Shown: positions 14,884 through 23,857, counted from the stretch's first letter. The stretch: DNA of 39,023 nt from Gammaproteobacteria bacterium (GCA_029863305.1 JAOTVR010000028.1:1-39023), one strand, 5' to 3'. A program made the numbers and translations. The notes: generated by a model not told the origin, from the letters alone.

Positions 14884-16923
14884 ATGGCCTATAGTCTTGA
14901 AGACATTCGCAACGTGTGCCTGGTTGGGCCAAGCAACGCTGGCAAGACTCAGCTCACGGAAGCGCTACTGCATGCCGGTGGCGCCATCGCTGCCTGCGGA
15001 TCCGTCGATAGTGGTGACACCGTGTCGGATTTCACCAAGCGCGAGCGCGAACTGGGGCATTCGCAATATTCTTCGGTATGCCATTTTGACCACAAAGGGA
15101 TCCACGTCAATCTGATCGACACCCCCGGATATCGCGACTTTTACGGTCGCGCCCTTTCCGTTCTTCCGGCGGTGGAAACGGCGGCAATTGTGATCAACGC
15201 ACAGGCCGGCATCGAAATGGTCGACCGCCGCATGATGAAAGCCGCTGCATCGCAGCGGCTTTGTCGCATAATCATCGTGAACAAGATCGATGCCGAGGAC
15301 CTCGACCTCGAATCCCTGCTGAATGACATTCAGGACACTTTTGGTGCCGAGTGCCTGCCGATGAATCTGCCGACTGCCGAAGGCAGCGGCGTCGTCGACT
15401 GTTTCTTCCAACCCACCGGCGCGGATACTGCATTCAGTACCGTTGCAGCGGCGCATACGCAGATTGTCGATCAGGTCGTCGAGGTTGACGAGGAACTGAT
15501 GGAGCTCTATCTCGAACAGGGACAGGAGCTTGCTCCGGAGCAATTGCACGATCCTTTCGAAAAGGCGTTGCGCGAAGGCCACTTGATACCGATTTGTTTC
15601 GTGTCGGCGCGCACAGGCGCCGGCATACCCGAATTGCTGGAGGTCTTTGAACGGCTAATGCCGAATCCCGTTGAAGGCAACCCTCCGGTGTTTCTCAAAG
15701 GTGAGGGTGACGACGTCGAGGAAGTGGTTATTTCGGCCGATCCCGATAAGCACGCGATCGCTCATGTGTTCATGGTGAATATCGATCCGTTCAAGGGCAG
15801 GTTGGGTATATTCCGCATTCATCAAGGCACGATTCGACCGGGTAATCAGCTGTTTGTCGGCGACGCCCGAAAACCGATCAAGGTCAATCAGCTGCTCAAG
15901 CTCAATGGCGAAAACCACAGCAAGGTACAGGTCGGTCTGCCAGGGGATATTTGCGCCATCCCGCGCGTTGACGAAGTGCACTACGACGCCGTGCTGCACG
16001 ACTCGCACGACGAGGACAATTTTCACCTGAAGGCGATCGAATTGCCGCGACCGATGTATGGACTGGCAATCAAGCCCGCCAAAGACTCGGATGCGCAGAG
16101 AACATCGGATGCGTTGCATGCGGCTGAGGCAGAGGACCCCTCCCTCTATCTGGAGCATAACGCGGCGCTCAATGAAATCGTGTTGCGTGGACACGGTGAG
16201 CTGCACTTGAGAACCGTACTCGAGGACATATCCGATCGCTACAATCTGCAGGTCGTTACCTCCCTGCCGTCAATTGCTTATCGCGAGACAATTACCGCCG
16301 CGGCGGAAGGTCACCACCGGCATAAGAAGCAGACCGGCGGCGCGGGACAATTCGGCGAAGTGTACCTGCGTATCGAACCGCTGCCGTCGGGCGAAGGCTT
16401 TGAATTCGCAAGTGCCGTCGTCGGTGGCTCAATCCCGTATCAATACATTCCGGCAGTGGAAACGGGTGTTCGCCAGGTCATGGAGGCTGGCGCCATCTAT
16501 GGTTACCCGATGCAGGACATCAAAGTGACCGTTTATGACGGCAAACACCATGCCGTCGACTCCAAGGAAGTTGCGTTTGTTCAGGCCGGCAAGAAAGCGT
16601 TTCTTAACGCTATAAAGAAAGCCAGGCCGATCATCATGGAGCCGGTCGTCGATGTCGCGTTCACCGTGCCGAGCCGATGTGCCGGCGGTGTCGCCGGAGA
16701 TCTTTCTTCCATGCGCGGAATGGTACGTGGAACTGAAACACTTCCCGACGACCGCATCGTGATCACCGGCCAGGCACCCCTCAAAGAGCTGCAGGATTAT
16801 CATTCGCGATTGAAGTCGCTGAGCGGCGGCGATGGCAGCTTCACGATGGACTTTAGTCACTATGCGCAAGTACCACCGGATGCCCTCGACGTCAGCGCAA
16901 AGAGGTCGACCGGTTCAGGTTAG
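14884..16923 (+). CDS. Elongation factor G paralogue (EF-G2-like translational GTPase)
   Basis: The ATG at 14884 is preferred over the in-frame ATG at 14863 because AGAGGAA lies seven bases before it. The 679-residue product has the GTPase motifs GPSNAGKT (15-22), DTPG, NKID and SARTG, and EF-G domains II-V, including the HKKQTGGAGQFGEV segment of domain IV. The overall sequence and the unusual P-loop place it with the EF-G2-like paralogues rather than the main FusA, which is normally found beside rpsL/rpsG and tufA, not here. Its role is unclear; such paralogues may act under stress or in ribosome rescue or recycling. Its last nine bases overlap the end of the convergent MFS gene. Confidence 0.9.
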   Translation: MAYSLEDIRNVCLVGPSNAGKTQLTEALLHAGGAIAACGSVDSGDTVSDFTKRERELGHSQYSSVCHFDHKGIHVNLIDTPGYRDFYGRALSVLPAVETAAIVINAQAGIEMVDRRMMKAAASQRLCRIIIVNKIDAEDLDLESLLNDIQDTFGAECLPMNLPTAEGSGVVDCFFQPTGADTAFSTVAAAHTQIVDQVVEVDEELMELYLEQGQELAPEQLHDPFEKALREGHLIPICFVSARTGAGIPELLEVFERLMPNPVEGNPPVFLKGEGDDVEEVVISADPDKHAIAHVFMVNIDPFKGRLGIFRIHQGTIRPGNQLFVGDARKPIKVNQLLKLNGENHSKVQVGLPGDICAIPRVDEVHYDAVLHDSHDEDNFHLKAIELPRPMYGLAIKPAKDSDAQRTSDALHAAEAEDPSLYLEHNAALNEIVLRGHGELHLRTVLEDISDRYNLQVVTSLPSIAYRETITAAAEGHHRHKKQTGGAGQFGEVYLRIEPLPSGEGFEFASAVVGGSIPYQYIPAVETGVRQVMEAGAIYGYPMQDIKVTVYDGKHHAVDSKEVAFVQAGKKAFLNAIKKARPIIMEPVVDVAFTVPSRCAGGVAGDLSSMRGMVRGTETLPDDRIVITGQAPLKELQDYHSRLKSLSGGDGSFTMDFSHYAQVPPDALDVSAKRSTGSG

Positions 16924-18204
16924 CGAGGCCTCGATCATGTCTTCGCGGTTTCTCAGAAAAGGGATGACCAGTAGCGGGAAAATGACCAGTAATGCGTCCA
17001 GATAAAGGACCGTTGCGTAGTTGAATTGTTCGGCCACGTTGCCCTGCCAGAAGTTGGCGAAACTGATCGCGAGATTGCTCATTGCCATGAATGCCGTAAA
17101 TTGTGTCGCGGCAACGGCCGGGTTCGTCATGCCCATGAAGACTGCATTCTTGACGCCGAAAGACATGCCGAATAACAGGCCGTGAGAAACGATGACGCCA
17201 TAAAAAACATGCAGCGGTACATTTTGCAGGCCGAGCGTCGAAATCTGTGTCGCAAGCAGCAATGTGGGCATGACGGTCAGAAAATAGAAGATTCCAATAA
17301 TCTTCTTGAGACCGAATCGGTCCCCCAATACTCCGCCGATCAGGCAGCCCAGCGCCGAAAAGACCGTGCTGGCGATACTGATCTGCGCGATTTGAGTTGC
17401 TGTCAAGCCATAGTCGACTTTGATGGTGCCAAGAATCGCATACTGCAAGGCCATGGCACCTACCGGCAACAACGAAAAGATCAAGCCGAGTTTGGGTCCC
17501 GCTCCGGATTTCAGAAAGCTCGCGTAGAGTATGCGCAAGAACGATACCAGGTTCTTTGAAAATTCCAGCAGGGCGTTGCCCTTTAGCTGCCTGGCTTGCC
17601 TTGCAACATCAGGGTCGTGCACGAAGAAGAGAACAAAGAGCCAGCTAAGGAGCAGCATGCCGCTGATATAGAACAGGGTGACATTGAATCCCCAGAAGCC
17701 GAAAATGAATACGGCGCCGCCGCCGCCCAGGGCGATGCCGAGGTACTGGCCACCGAACATGAACCCATTGCCCCGCCCGCGTTCGTCTTCTTTGAGAGTG
17801 CTGACCGCCAGCGAGTCGATAGCGACGTCCTGTGTCGCGCAGAAGAAATTGTTCAACACGATCATTATGAGAAGCAGTTGAAAATTGGCGACAAAATCGA
17901 CGGTTGCCGTGATTAGCAGGGTCACCATCATCATCGTCGTGCAAAACAGTATCCATGCCTTTCGGCCGCCGAAACGACCTAATTTCACAAGATCGATAAC
18001 GGGCGCCCACGCCCATTTAAACGCCCAGGGCAAAAAAAGCGCCGCGACGAAGGTCCCGATCTGGGACAGGGACAGGCCCTCGGTCCGCATAAACGCGACC
18101 ATTGCCGTTGATGTGAATCCGTACGGAATCCCTTCGGAAATGTACAGCAGGCCAAAAGTCAAAAAGCGACCCTTGGTTGTGCTGAGAAGGTTTTTTGCAC
18201 CCAT
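16915..18204 (-). CDS. AmpG-like MFS permease (PAT/SLC33-type)
   Basis: The start is placed at the ATG at 18204, giving 429 residues (MGAKNLLS); the frame is open further upstream, but that part has no transporter-like sequence and overlaps the malic enzyme gene. About 12 hydrophobic segments are visible. The GLLYISEGIPYGF opening, the FKWAWAPVID segment and the NNFFCATQDVAIDSLAV segment are typical of the AmpG/PAT group of the major facilitator superfamily. AmpG imports anhydromuropeptides for peptidoglycan recycling; eukaryotic relatives move acetyl-CoA. The substrate here is unproven. It ends nine bases inside the convergent EF-G paralogue and is divergent from malic enzyme. No ampC or ampD gene is nearby. 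Confidence 0.85.
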   Translation of the reverse strand: MGAKNLLSTTKGRFLTFGLLYISEGIPYGFTSTAMVAFMRTEGLSLSQIGTFVAALFLPWAFKWAWAPVIDLVKLGRFGGRKAWILFCTTMMMVTLLITATVDFVANFQLLLIMIVLNNFFCATQDVAIDSLAVSTLKEDERGRGNGFMFGGQYLGIALGGGGAVFIFGFWGFNVTLFYISGMLLLSWLFVLFFVHDPDVARQARQLKGNALLEFSKNLVSFLRILYASFLKSGAGPKLGLIFSLLPVGAMALQYAILGTIKVDYGLTATQIAQISIASTVFSALGCLIGGVLGDRFGLKKIIGIFYFLTVMPTLLLATQISTLGLQNVPLHVFYGVIVSHGLLFGMSFGVKNAVFMGMTNPAVAATQFTAFMAMSNLAISFANFWQGNVAEQFNYATVLYLDALLVIFPLLVIPFLRNREDMIEASLT

Positions 18205-18342
18205 TGCGTGTGGAGCCCCCGCCCCGGTCCGTCGGACTAGGTGATATCCAGCATTTAAACACAGTCGGGAAGGTCGTATTTTCCTTAGTGCGGGATGTCC
18301 CCCGAGTGCCCGGCCCCGGCTCGTGAACAAAGGAACAAGACT

Positions 18343-19986
18343 GTGAATGACCATGCGCAATCCGCGATGTATCGCGGCGTGAAGATTCTGCACGATCCGG
18401 TGCGCAACAAGGGCACCGCCTACACTGAAGCTGAGCGCGACCATCTCAAGTTGCGGGGCTTGCTTCCACCACGCGTACATACGGCAGCCGAACAGGAATT
18501 GCGTGTCCTCGGCAACGTCCGCGAAAAACCTACGGACCTGGAGCGCTATCTCTATCTCGTGTCCCTGCAGGACCGCAACGAGACTCTGTTCTACCGCGTA
18601 GTAATGAACAACATCGAAGAGATGATGCCGATCATCTATACGCCGACCGTCGGCCAGGCTTGTCAGGAGTTTCAGCATATCTTCCGCAACCCGCGCGGCT
18701 TTTATGTTTCCTTGCAGGACCGGGGGCACGTCAGGGAAATCATGCAAAACTGGCCACACAAGGATGCCAAGATCATAGTTGTGACGGACGGCGAGAGAGT
18801 CCTCGGGCTAGGTGACCTCGGCGCCGATGGCATGGGCATCGCGATCGGCAAGCTGGCACTCTACACCGCATGTTCCGGGATTCACCCGACCCATTGCATG
18901 CCCGTGATGCTGGATGTCGGCACCAACAACGAATCGCTGCTGAACGACCCGCTGTACAACGGTCTCGAGTGCCGTCGTGTTCGTGGTGAGCGCTACGATG
19001 AACTGGTCGACGAATTCATTTGTGCCGCCAATGAAGTATTTCCCGGTGTTGTCATCCAACTCGAAGATTTTGGCAACGCGAACGCTTTCAGACTGCTTGA
19101 GCAGTACCGTGATCAGGTCTGTCTGTTTGACGATGATATTCAGGGAACCGGAGCTGTGGCGCTATCCGGCATCATGGGGGCGCTACGCATCACTGGTGGC
19201 AAACTGTCGGAGCAGAAGATCCTGTTTCTGGGCGCCGGAGAAGCCGGAATCGGCACCGCCGACGCCTTCGTCGCGGCGCTGGGCGAGCAAGGCATTGCGC
19301 CGGAACAGGCGCGCAAACATTGCTGGTTCGTCGACACCAAGGGACTGCTGGTCGCAGACCGCAAAAACATACCCGCCCAAAAGCAGCCCTATGCTCACGA
19401 TCATGCCCAAATCGATGATCTTCTGGACGCCGTGATGGCGCTCCGGCCGACCGCGATTCTCGGACTGTCGGGACAGCCGGGAACCTTCACCAGGGAAGTC
19501 ATCGAGGCAATGGCGGCGATCAACGATCAGCCAATCATCTTCGCGCTGTCGAACCCGACATCACAGGCGGAATGCACGGCGACGCAGGCCTATTCCTACA
19601 GCGATGGCAGGGCGATCTTCGCCAGCGGCAGTCCTTTCGATCCGGTGAAGCTCGGTAACCAGACCTTCGTTCCCGGCCAGGGAAATAATGCCTACATCTT
19701 CCCGGGAGTCGGATTGGGCGCCATCGTGAGTGGCGCCAGGACCATAACCGACGACATGTTCCTGGTCGCTGCGCACTCACTGGCCAATCAGGTCAAAGAC
19801 ACAGATCTCGAACGCGGACGTGTGTACCCACCACTGTCCAGGATTCGCAAGGTCTCGGCCGTGATCGGCAGGGACGTGGCGAATCTCGTGTACGACAAGG
19901 GACTCACGGACAAGGAGAGGCCCGAGGACATCAGTGCAGATATTCGTGAATACATGTATCAGCCGGTGTATCCGCACTACGCATAA
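18343..19986 (+). CDS. maeA: NAD-dependent malic enzyme (decarboxylating)
   Basis: The GTG at 18343 is preferred because AGGA lies eight bases before it; an in-frame ATG at 18295 has none. The 547-residue product spans the full malic enzyme fold: the YTPTVG segment with the catalytic Tyr, the TDGERVLGLGDLG segment, the GKLALY Lys region, metal-ligand segments QLEDF and CLFDDDIQGTG, and a Rossmann LGAGEAGIG nucleotide site. It oxidatively decarboxylates L-malate to pyruvate with reduction of NAD (NADP use cannot be excluded), linking the TCA cycle to pyruvate and acetyl-CoA supply. Length and N-terminal sequence resemble the E. coli SfcA/MaeA type rather than the MaeB-phosphotransacetylase fusion. 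Confidence 0.95.
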   Translation: MNDHAQSAMYRGVKILHDPVRNKGTAYTEAERDHLKLRGLLPPRVHTAAEQELRVLGNVREKPTDLERYLYLVSLQDRNETLFYRVVMNNIEEMMPIIYTPTVGQACQEFQHIFRNPRGFYVSLQDRGHVREIMQNWPHKDAKIIVVTDGERVLGLGDLGADGMGIAIGKLALYTACSGIHPTHCMPVMLDVGTNNESLLNDPLYNGLECRRVRGERYDELVDEFICAANEVFPGVVIQLEDFGNANAFRLLEQYRDQVCLFDDDIQGTGAVALSGIMGALRITGGKLSEQKILFLGAGEAGIGTADAFVAALGEQGIAPEQARKHCWFVDTKGLLVADRKNIPAQKQPYAHDHAQIDDLLDAVMALRPTAILGLSGQPGTFTREVIEAMAAINDQPIIFALSNPTSQAECTATQAYSYSDGRAIFASGSPFDPVKLGNQTFVPGQGNNAYIFPGVGLGAIVSGARTITDDMFLVAAHSLANQVKDTDLERGRVYPPLSRIRKVSAVIGRDVANLVYDKGLTDKERPEDISADIREYMYQPVYPHYA

Positions 19987-20087
19987 AAAAAGTGTCAATT
20001 TCGTGGAATCCGTCATATTCCATAATGTCGGTGTCGCCCATACTCTGCAGGATCGGGAAGTGCGTTTATTCCCTGGAGGCAGAATAG

Positions 20088-21293
20088 ATGAGTGGCACGT
20101 TTCTTCAAATCGGCTTATACCTGCTCGCCGCCGGAGTGCTGGGGGGCGTATCCGGCTGGTTCGCCCGGGGCATCGCTGGCAAACACAGCCTCGAAAAACT
20201 GAATGACAAATGGCATGTCAAATTCGACGACGCCGCCCGTCAGAGAGATCAGTTCAACGCGGAGAACATAAAACTCCGAACATCGATCGAGGCTCAACAG
20301 GCCGTTGTGCACCGGCACGAGCTTGCCGCGACAAAGAGTCGCACCGAACTTGAGTCGATAATTGAACGTGTCAAATCGCAGTCGAAGGATCTGTTCGCCG
20401 TCAGTGCAGAACGCGACGAATACCGAAAAAAATCCAATGACAGCTTCCAGGCGCTGAATATCGCGAAGCATCAGATTGCGGATCTGCAAGCGGAATTCGT
20501 CAAGGCCCGGGGGTTCTACAAGGGTGAACTCGAGAAGGCGTTCGAGAAACGCAAGACGCTTGAGGCGAAAGTAGCGGATGCGAAACTCGAGCAGGAATCT
20601 CTGAGTAATCTGCTCAATGCTTCGCGGTCCGAACACGATTCAGTCAACAAGATGCTCGCTGCGGCCCAGACGCGGCTGGACAATCTGGACATACTCGAGC
20701 AGAAAGTGATCGTCCTCGAAGCGGAAAATGCGCAGCTCCGCCACGACGCCTCCGCCACCATGCAGGAGATTGACGCCCTTCGCCGCGATGTCGCGGAAAT
20801 CGATGAGCTGAAGATTCAGAATAAAGAGCTGGCGCATTGCCTCAAATCGATGGAGAGCAGTCGCAGGCAATACGAAATCGACGCAAAACGATATCGGGAG
20901 CAGGCTGACCAGTCGGAAAAACAGTCAGAAACTCTGCGTATGAAGCTGGATGATGTTGAACAGAGCTTCGCAGATATGGCGAAACAACACGACGAAGCGC
21001 TGAAAATTGCGAAAAAGAAAGAGGCCGCGAAGAAACAGACGAATGGCCAGAAGCCTGCGGAGCAGGTGGTCGACGATCTGACTGAAATCGTTGGTATTGG
21101 CAAGGTTTTTCAGCAGACGCTAAACGACCTCGGAGTTTTCAGCTTCCGCCAGATCGCATCGTTTGGCCCGGCGGATGTCGCCCGTATCAACATGGAATTG
21201 AAGGAATTCAAAGGCCGCATGGAGCAAGACGACTGGATCGGCCAGGCCAAAGAGTTGCACTTCAAGAAGTACGGTGCCGCCGACCAGCTATAG
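20088..21293 (+). CDS. Membrane-anchored long coiled-coil protein with C-terminal helix-hairpin-helix domain
   Basis: Begins at ATG 20088 behind GGAGG with eight bases spacing. The 401-residue product has one N-terminal membrane helix (about 5-27), roughly 290 residues of charged heptad-rich coiled coil (about 35-325), a Lys-rich linker, and a C-terminal helix-hairpin-helix domain (about 336-398). This last contains DDLTEIVGIGKVF, an F-x-QIA segment and the DDWIGQAKELH end. The same terminal domain occurs in proteins annotated as H-NOE extensions, L21-type fusions and other coiled-coil proteins, where its partner is usually unknown. An envelope-tethered cytoplasmic scaffold is a reasonable inference. 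It stands alone, convergent with the cyclic-nucleotide-fold gene. Confidence 0.8.
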   Translation: MSGTFLQIGLYLLAAGVLGGVSGWFARGIAGKHSLEKLNDKWHVKFDDAARQRDQFNAENIKLRTSIEAQQAVVHRHELAATKSRTELESIIERVKSQSKDLFAVSAERDEYRKKSNDSFQALNIAKHQIADLQAEFVKARGFYKGELEKAFEKRKTLEAKVADAKLEQESLSNLLNASRSEHDSVNKMLAAAQTRLDNLDILEQKVIVLEAENAQLRHDASATMQEIDALRRDVAEIDELKIQNKELAHCLKSMESSRRQYEIDAKRYREQADQSEKQSETLRMKLDDVEQSFADMAKQHDEALKIAKKKEAAKKQTNGQKPAEQVVDDLTEIVGIGKVFQQTLNDLGVFSFRQIASFGPADVARINMELKEFKGRMEQDDWIGQAKELHFKKYGAADQL

Positions 21294-21308
21294 CTTCGTG
21301 GTGGCTGC

Positions 21309-21788
21309 CTAGTAGCGGCCGTGTTGCTTGAAGATGTAGTTATTCAGCTCGATAAACTCATAGTTCATTCGATGCACGATCCGATGAGCCGAGCGCGCAA
21401 CGGCACGCATCACTTTGTAAACGAGTTGCGGGTTCTTATCGACGAGGACTTCGAAATCTGCGCGTTGCAGGCGGAGAACACGGGTATCGCAAAGTGCGCG
21501 CAGGCCGACGGTGTGAGTCGCGCCGTCGATGAAACTGAGTTCGCCCGCGAGGTCGCCGTCCTTCAGGATTGCGAGACTGGCCGGCTCGCCGGCTCCGGCG
21601 TTTTTCACCACCTCGAGCTTGCCATCCAGCAGCACGTGCAGAGAATCATCCGCCGTGCCCTCGTTTATAAGAAATTCTCCGTCTGCCAGCTCCCGCGTTG
21701 TCATGATGCCACTGAGTTCGTCCGCTTCCTCTTGCGAGAGCTCCGCGCCCAATGTCGACAGCAGTACCAGTTTCGCTATGTCCGTCAT
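21309..21788 (-). CDS. Stand-alone cyclic nucleotide-binding-fold (CNBD) protein
   Basis: The ATG at 21788 is chosen because GAGGAG lies about eleven bases before it; a GTG four codons upstream would overlap that site. The 159-residue product is a cNMP-binding beta-barrel (about 15-125) followed by a short helical tail and no helix-turn-helix. The phosphate-binding cassette reads GELSFIDGATHTVGLRA: the Gly-Glu is present, but the Arg that binds the cyclic phosphate in CRP-type domains is His here. It may bind no nucleotide, or a different ligand, and probably works through protein contacts. It is divergent from the CX4CH lipoprotein, with a CRP-type site in the shared intergenic region. Confidence 0.82.
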   Translation of the reverse strand: MTDIAKLVLLSTLGAELSQEEADELSGIMTTRELADGEFLINEGTADDSLHVLLDGKLEVVKNAGAGEPASLAILKDGDLAGELSFIDGATHTVGLRALCDTRVLRLQRADFEVLVDKNPQLVYKVMRAVARSAHRIVHRMNYEFIELNNYIFKQHGRY

Positions 21789-21894
21789 GCTGTTTGCCAC
21801 TCCTCGTGATCTGGCTACCGGCCCGGATCGTCGGAAGACATACTATCGCGCGCAGCCCTGACCCGCCATACCCGAATACGCCACGCCGCATTAG

Positions 21895-21910
21895 TGTGAT
21901 GGCCGTCACG
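21895..21910. promoter_or_regulatory. Near-perfect CRP-type site in divergent intergenic region
   Basis: TGTGA TGGCCG TCACG matches 9 of 10 consensus half-site bases. It lies about 114 bases from the CNBD gene start and 88 from the lipoprotein start, so it could control either or both. Confidence 0.5.
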
Positions 21911-21990
21911 ACTTGCCCTGCACCAGGCGATACCATCGAAGACCCGCTGTGTCAGAAGCTATGGCAGCAAAGCCGTCAGTGAATCGTACT

Positions 21991-23205
21991 ATGACAACAC
22001 AACTCTTCTCTGTTCGAACCGTGCTGGCCTTGCTTTTGATGTCGGCCGCGCTGGCGTCGTGCAATATCGGCTCTTACGACGATGCCCTTAAGCGCTACAA
22101 CAACAGCCTGCCGCCCCCGCCCCCGCCACCGCCGCCGCCCGGAGCAGGATTCGGACCGAACTTCTCCGAGATTCAGGCCGCTGTATTCACACCAAACTGT
22201 GCAACAGCGTCCTGCCACAGCAGCGGAGTGATGGCCGGAGGGTTGAACCTGGAGGTAGCGAGCAGCTATGCGATGCTGTATCAGATCGCGAGCAGCCAGG
22301 ACGGTGGTGTGCAGCGTGTGAATCCGGGTAACCCGGATCTCAGCTACCTGATTACGAAACTCGAAGGGCCGGGTGCATCAGGTCAGCAGATGCCGCCCGG
22401 CGGCCCGCTGCCGCAGGCAGACATTGACGTCATTCGTCTCTGGATCACCAACGGCGCAATCGACGACACGGCGCAACCGAGCGTTCCGGTGCGGGTTCAG
22501 ACCTTGTCGCCGATGCCGGGTGCTGCACTTACCGCGCCGCCTTCGCAGATCATTGCCGGCTTCACTCGCGACCTCGACGCATCGACTGTGAATGCGACCA
22601 CGTTCATTCTCGAAGATGGCCTCGGCGCCGGGATCGCAGCCGCCGTCGCGCCCGCCGTCGGTGGCAATCCACAGACCGCGATATTTGATCTCACGGGCAT
22701 TGCGCTGGCGGACGGTAGCTACACAGTCCGACTGCTGGGGACCGGAGCATCCGTCATCATGGATCTCGACGCCAATGCGCTCGATGGCGAGTATTTCGCC
22801 GGATTGCCGTCAGGCAACGGCGCCGCAGGTGGCGATTTCGTAGCACAGTTCACCATTACCACACCGGTCGTTATTGGGCCGACCCTCGAGCAAATTCAGA
22901 CCGTCATCTTTACGCCAACCTGCGCCAGCGGCGGTTGTCACAGCGCCGGCAGCATGGCAGGTGGATTGAACCTGTCTGACGCCGATACGAGCCTTGCGCA
23001 ACTGGTGGGTATGCCTAGCGCCAACCCGGCTCAGGCCGGAGAAATACGCGTCATCGCCTTTGACCCGAACAACAGCTACCTGATCAAGAAGCTCGAAAAT
23101 GCGGCAGGAATCTCGGGACAGCAGATGCCGCTCGGCGGCCCGCCGCTGTCCGCAAGTGACATCGGCCACATCCGGCAGTGGATCATGGACGGCGCCTTAC
23201 CCTGA
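21991..23205 (+). CDS. Lipoprotein with two CX4CH cytochrome-like modules around an Ig-like domain
   Basis: The ATG at 21991 gives a clean lipoprotein signal with lipobox LASC (Cys24); open frame upstream adds only implausible sequence. After a ten-proline linker (41-50) come a first module (about 56-155) with C70-x4-C75-H76, a central Ig-like/SbsA-type domain (about 160-290) and a second module (about 298-404) with C311-x4-C316-H317. Both modules share VFTPxC or IFTPxC, MAGGLNL, a YLI-x-KLE block and SGQQMP, then a final WI-x-(N/D)GA. CX4CH is a rare heme c attachment variant, and the conserved Met of QQMP could be an axial ligand; heme binding is inference. It is expected in the outer membrane or periplasm. 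No oxidase or reductase gene is adjacent. Confidence 0.85.
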   Translation: MTTQLFSVRTVLALLLMSAALASCNIGSYDDALKRYNNSLPPPPPPPPPPGAGFGPNFSEIQAAVFTPNCATASCHSSGVMAGGLNLEVASSYAMLYQIASSQDGGVQRVNPGNPDLSYLITKLEGPGASGQQMPPGGPLPQADIDVIRLWITNGAIDDTAQPSVPVRVQTLSPMPGAALTAPPSQIIAGFTRDLDASTVNATTFILEDGLGAGIAAAVAPAVGGNPQTAIFDLTGIALADGSYTVRLLGTGASVIMDLDANALDGEYFAGLPSGNGAAGGDFVAQFTITTPVVIGPTLEQIQTVIFTPTCASGGCHSAGSMAGGLNLSDADTSLAQLVGMPSANPAQAGEIRVIAFDPNNSYLIKKLENAAGISGQQMPLGGPPLSASDIGHIRQWIMDGALP

Positions 23206-23228
23206 CAGAGCGATAGAAATTCGTACCC

Positions 23229-23258
23229 TCTGCGGTAAGATAGGGCATTGACCGCAGA
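23229..23258. repeat. Inverted repeat just before the methyltransferase gene
   Basis: TCTGCGGT (23229-23236) and ACCGCAGA (23251-23258) form a perfect eight-base inverted repeat with a 14-base loop, ending 11 bases before the ATG at 23270. It could hide the ribosome binding region in the transcript or bind a repressor. No T-run follows. Confidence 0.45.
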
Positions 23259-23269
23259 CTGGTATCAGA

Positions 23270-23857
23270 ATGTCCCACCGTACCGAACCACTACCGCCGC
23301 TTTCGGGCGTGTCCCACATCGTCAGAGAGTTGCGCTACCACGAGGCATCCCGGCAGATCATCGGCTTGCTGTTGTGCGTCTATTTCGCCGCCATTTCCCA
23401 GCCGATTCCCTGGGCTATTTATCTGACCACCGTAATTGTCGTGATCGGCGTGATAATCCGAATGTGGGCCTCGGGCTTTATCATGAAGAACAAGGAACTC
23501 GCGACAAACGGGCCCTATGCTCTGGTCAGGCATCCGCTGTACGTGGGCAATATTCTGATCGTCTATGCCTTCGCCGGCGCCTCCGGAATCTGGTGGGCAT
23601 TCCTGATCGCAACCGCGTTCTTCCTTTTCTACTACCCACCGGCGATCGAGTATGAGGACCGCAAGCTGTGTGCCATTTTCGGCGACGCCTGGCGGGAGTT
23701 TGCGAAAAACACACCGGCGCTGATGCCTGCATTGGGCAGCCGGCAGCGAGACCTGAGTGGCCACTGGTCCTTCAAAACAAGCCTGAAGGCGAATCTGGAA
23801 CCACTCATCGCGGTATTCCTGCTCGCCTGCTTTGCCTACATTTATACCAGGCTGTGA
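23270..23857 (+). CDS. Isoprenylcysteine carboxyl methyltransferase (ICMT)-family membrane methyltransferase
   Basis: A 195-residue integral membrane protein starting at ATG 23270, with four to five hydrophobic segments. The segment GPYALVRHPLYVGN followed later by E-Y-E-D-x-x-L-x-x-x-FG-x-x-W-x-x-(F/Y) is the hallmark of the ICMT/PEMT SAM-binding membrane methyltransferases. Bacterial members act on unknown small molecules, phospholipids or quinone-like lipids, since bacteria lack prenylated CaaX proteins. Its last codons overlap the start of the downstream kinase gene as GTGA, so the two are probably translated together. No strong ribosome binding site precedes it; a hairpin sits in that position instead. 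Confidence 0.85.
   Translation: MSHRTEPLPPLSGVSHIVRELRYHEASRQIIGLLLCVYFAAISQPIPWAIYLTTVIVVIGVIIRMWASGFIMKNKELATNGPYALVRHPLYVGNILIVYAFAGASGIWWAFLIATAFFLFYYPPAIEYEDRKLCAIFGDAWREFAKNTPALMPALGSRQRDLSGHWSFKTSLKANLEPLIAVFLLACFAYIYTRL

Noticed and set aside
18205..18759. N-terminal extension of the AmpG-like permease
   Set aside because: It would overlap the malic enzyme coding start and shows no transporter features; the family sequence begins at 18204.
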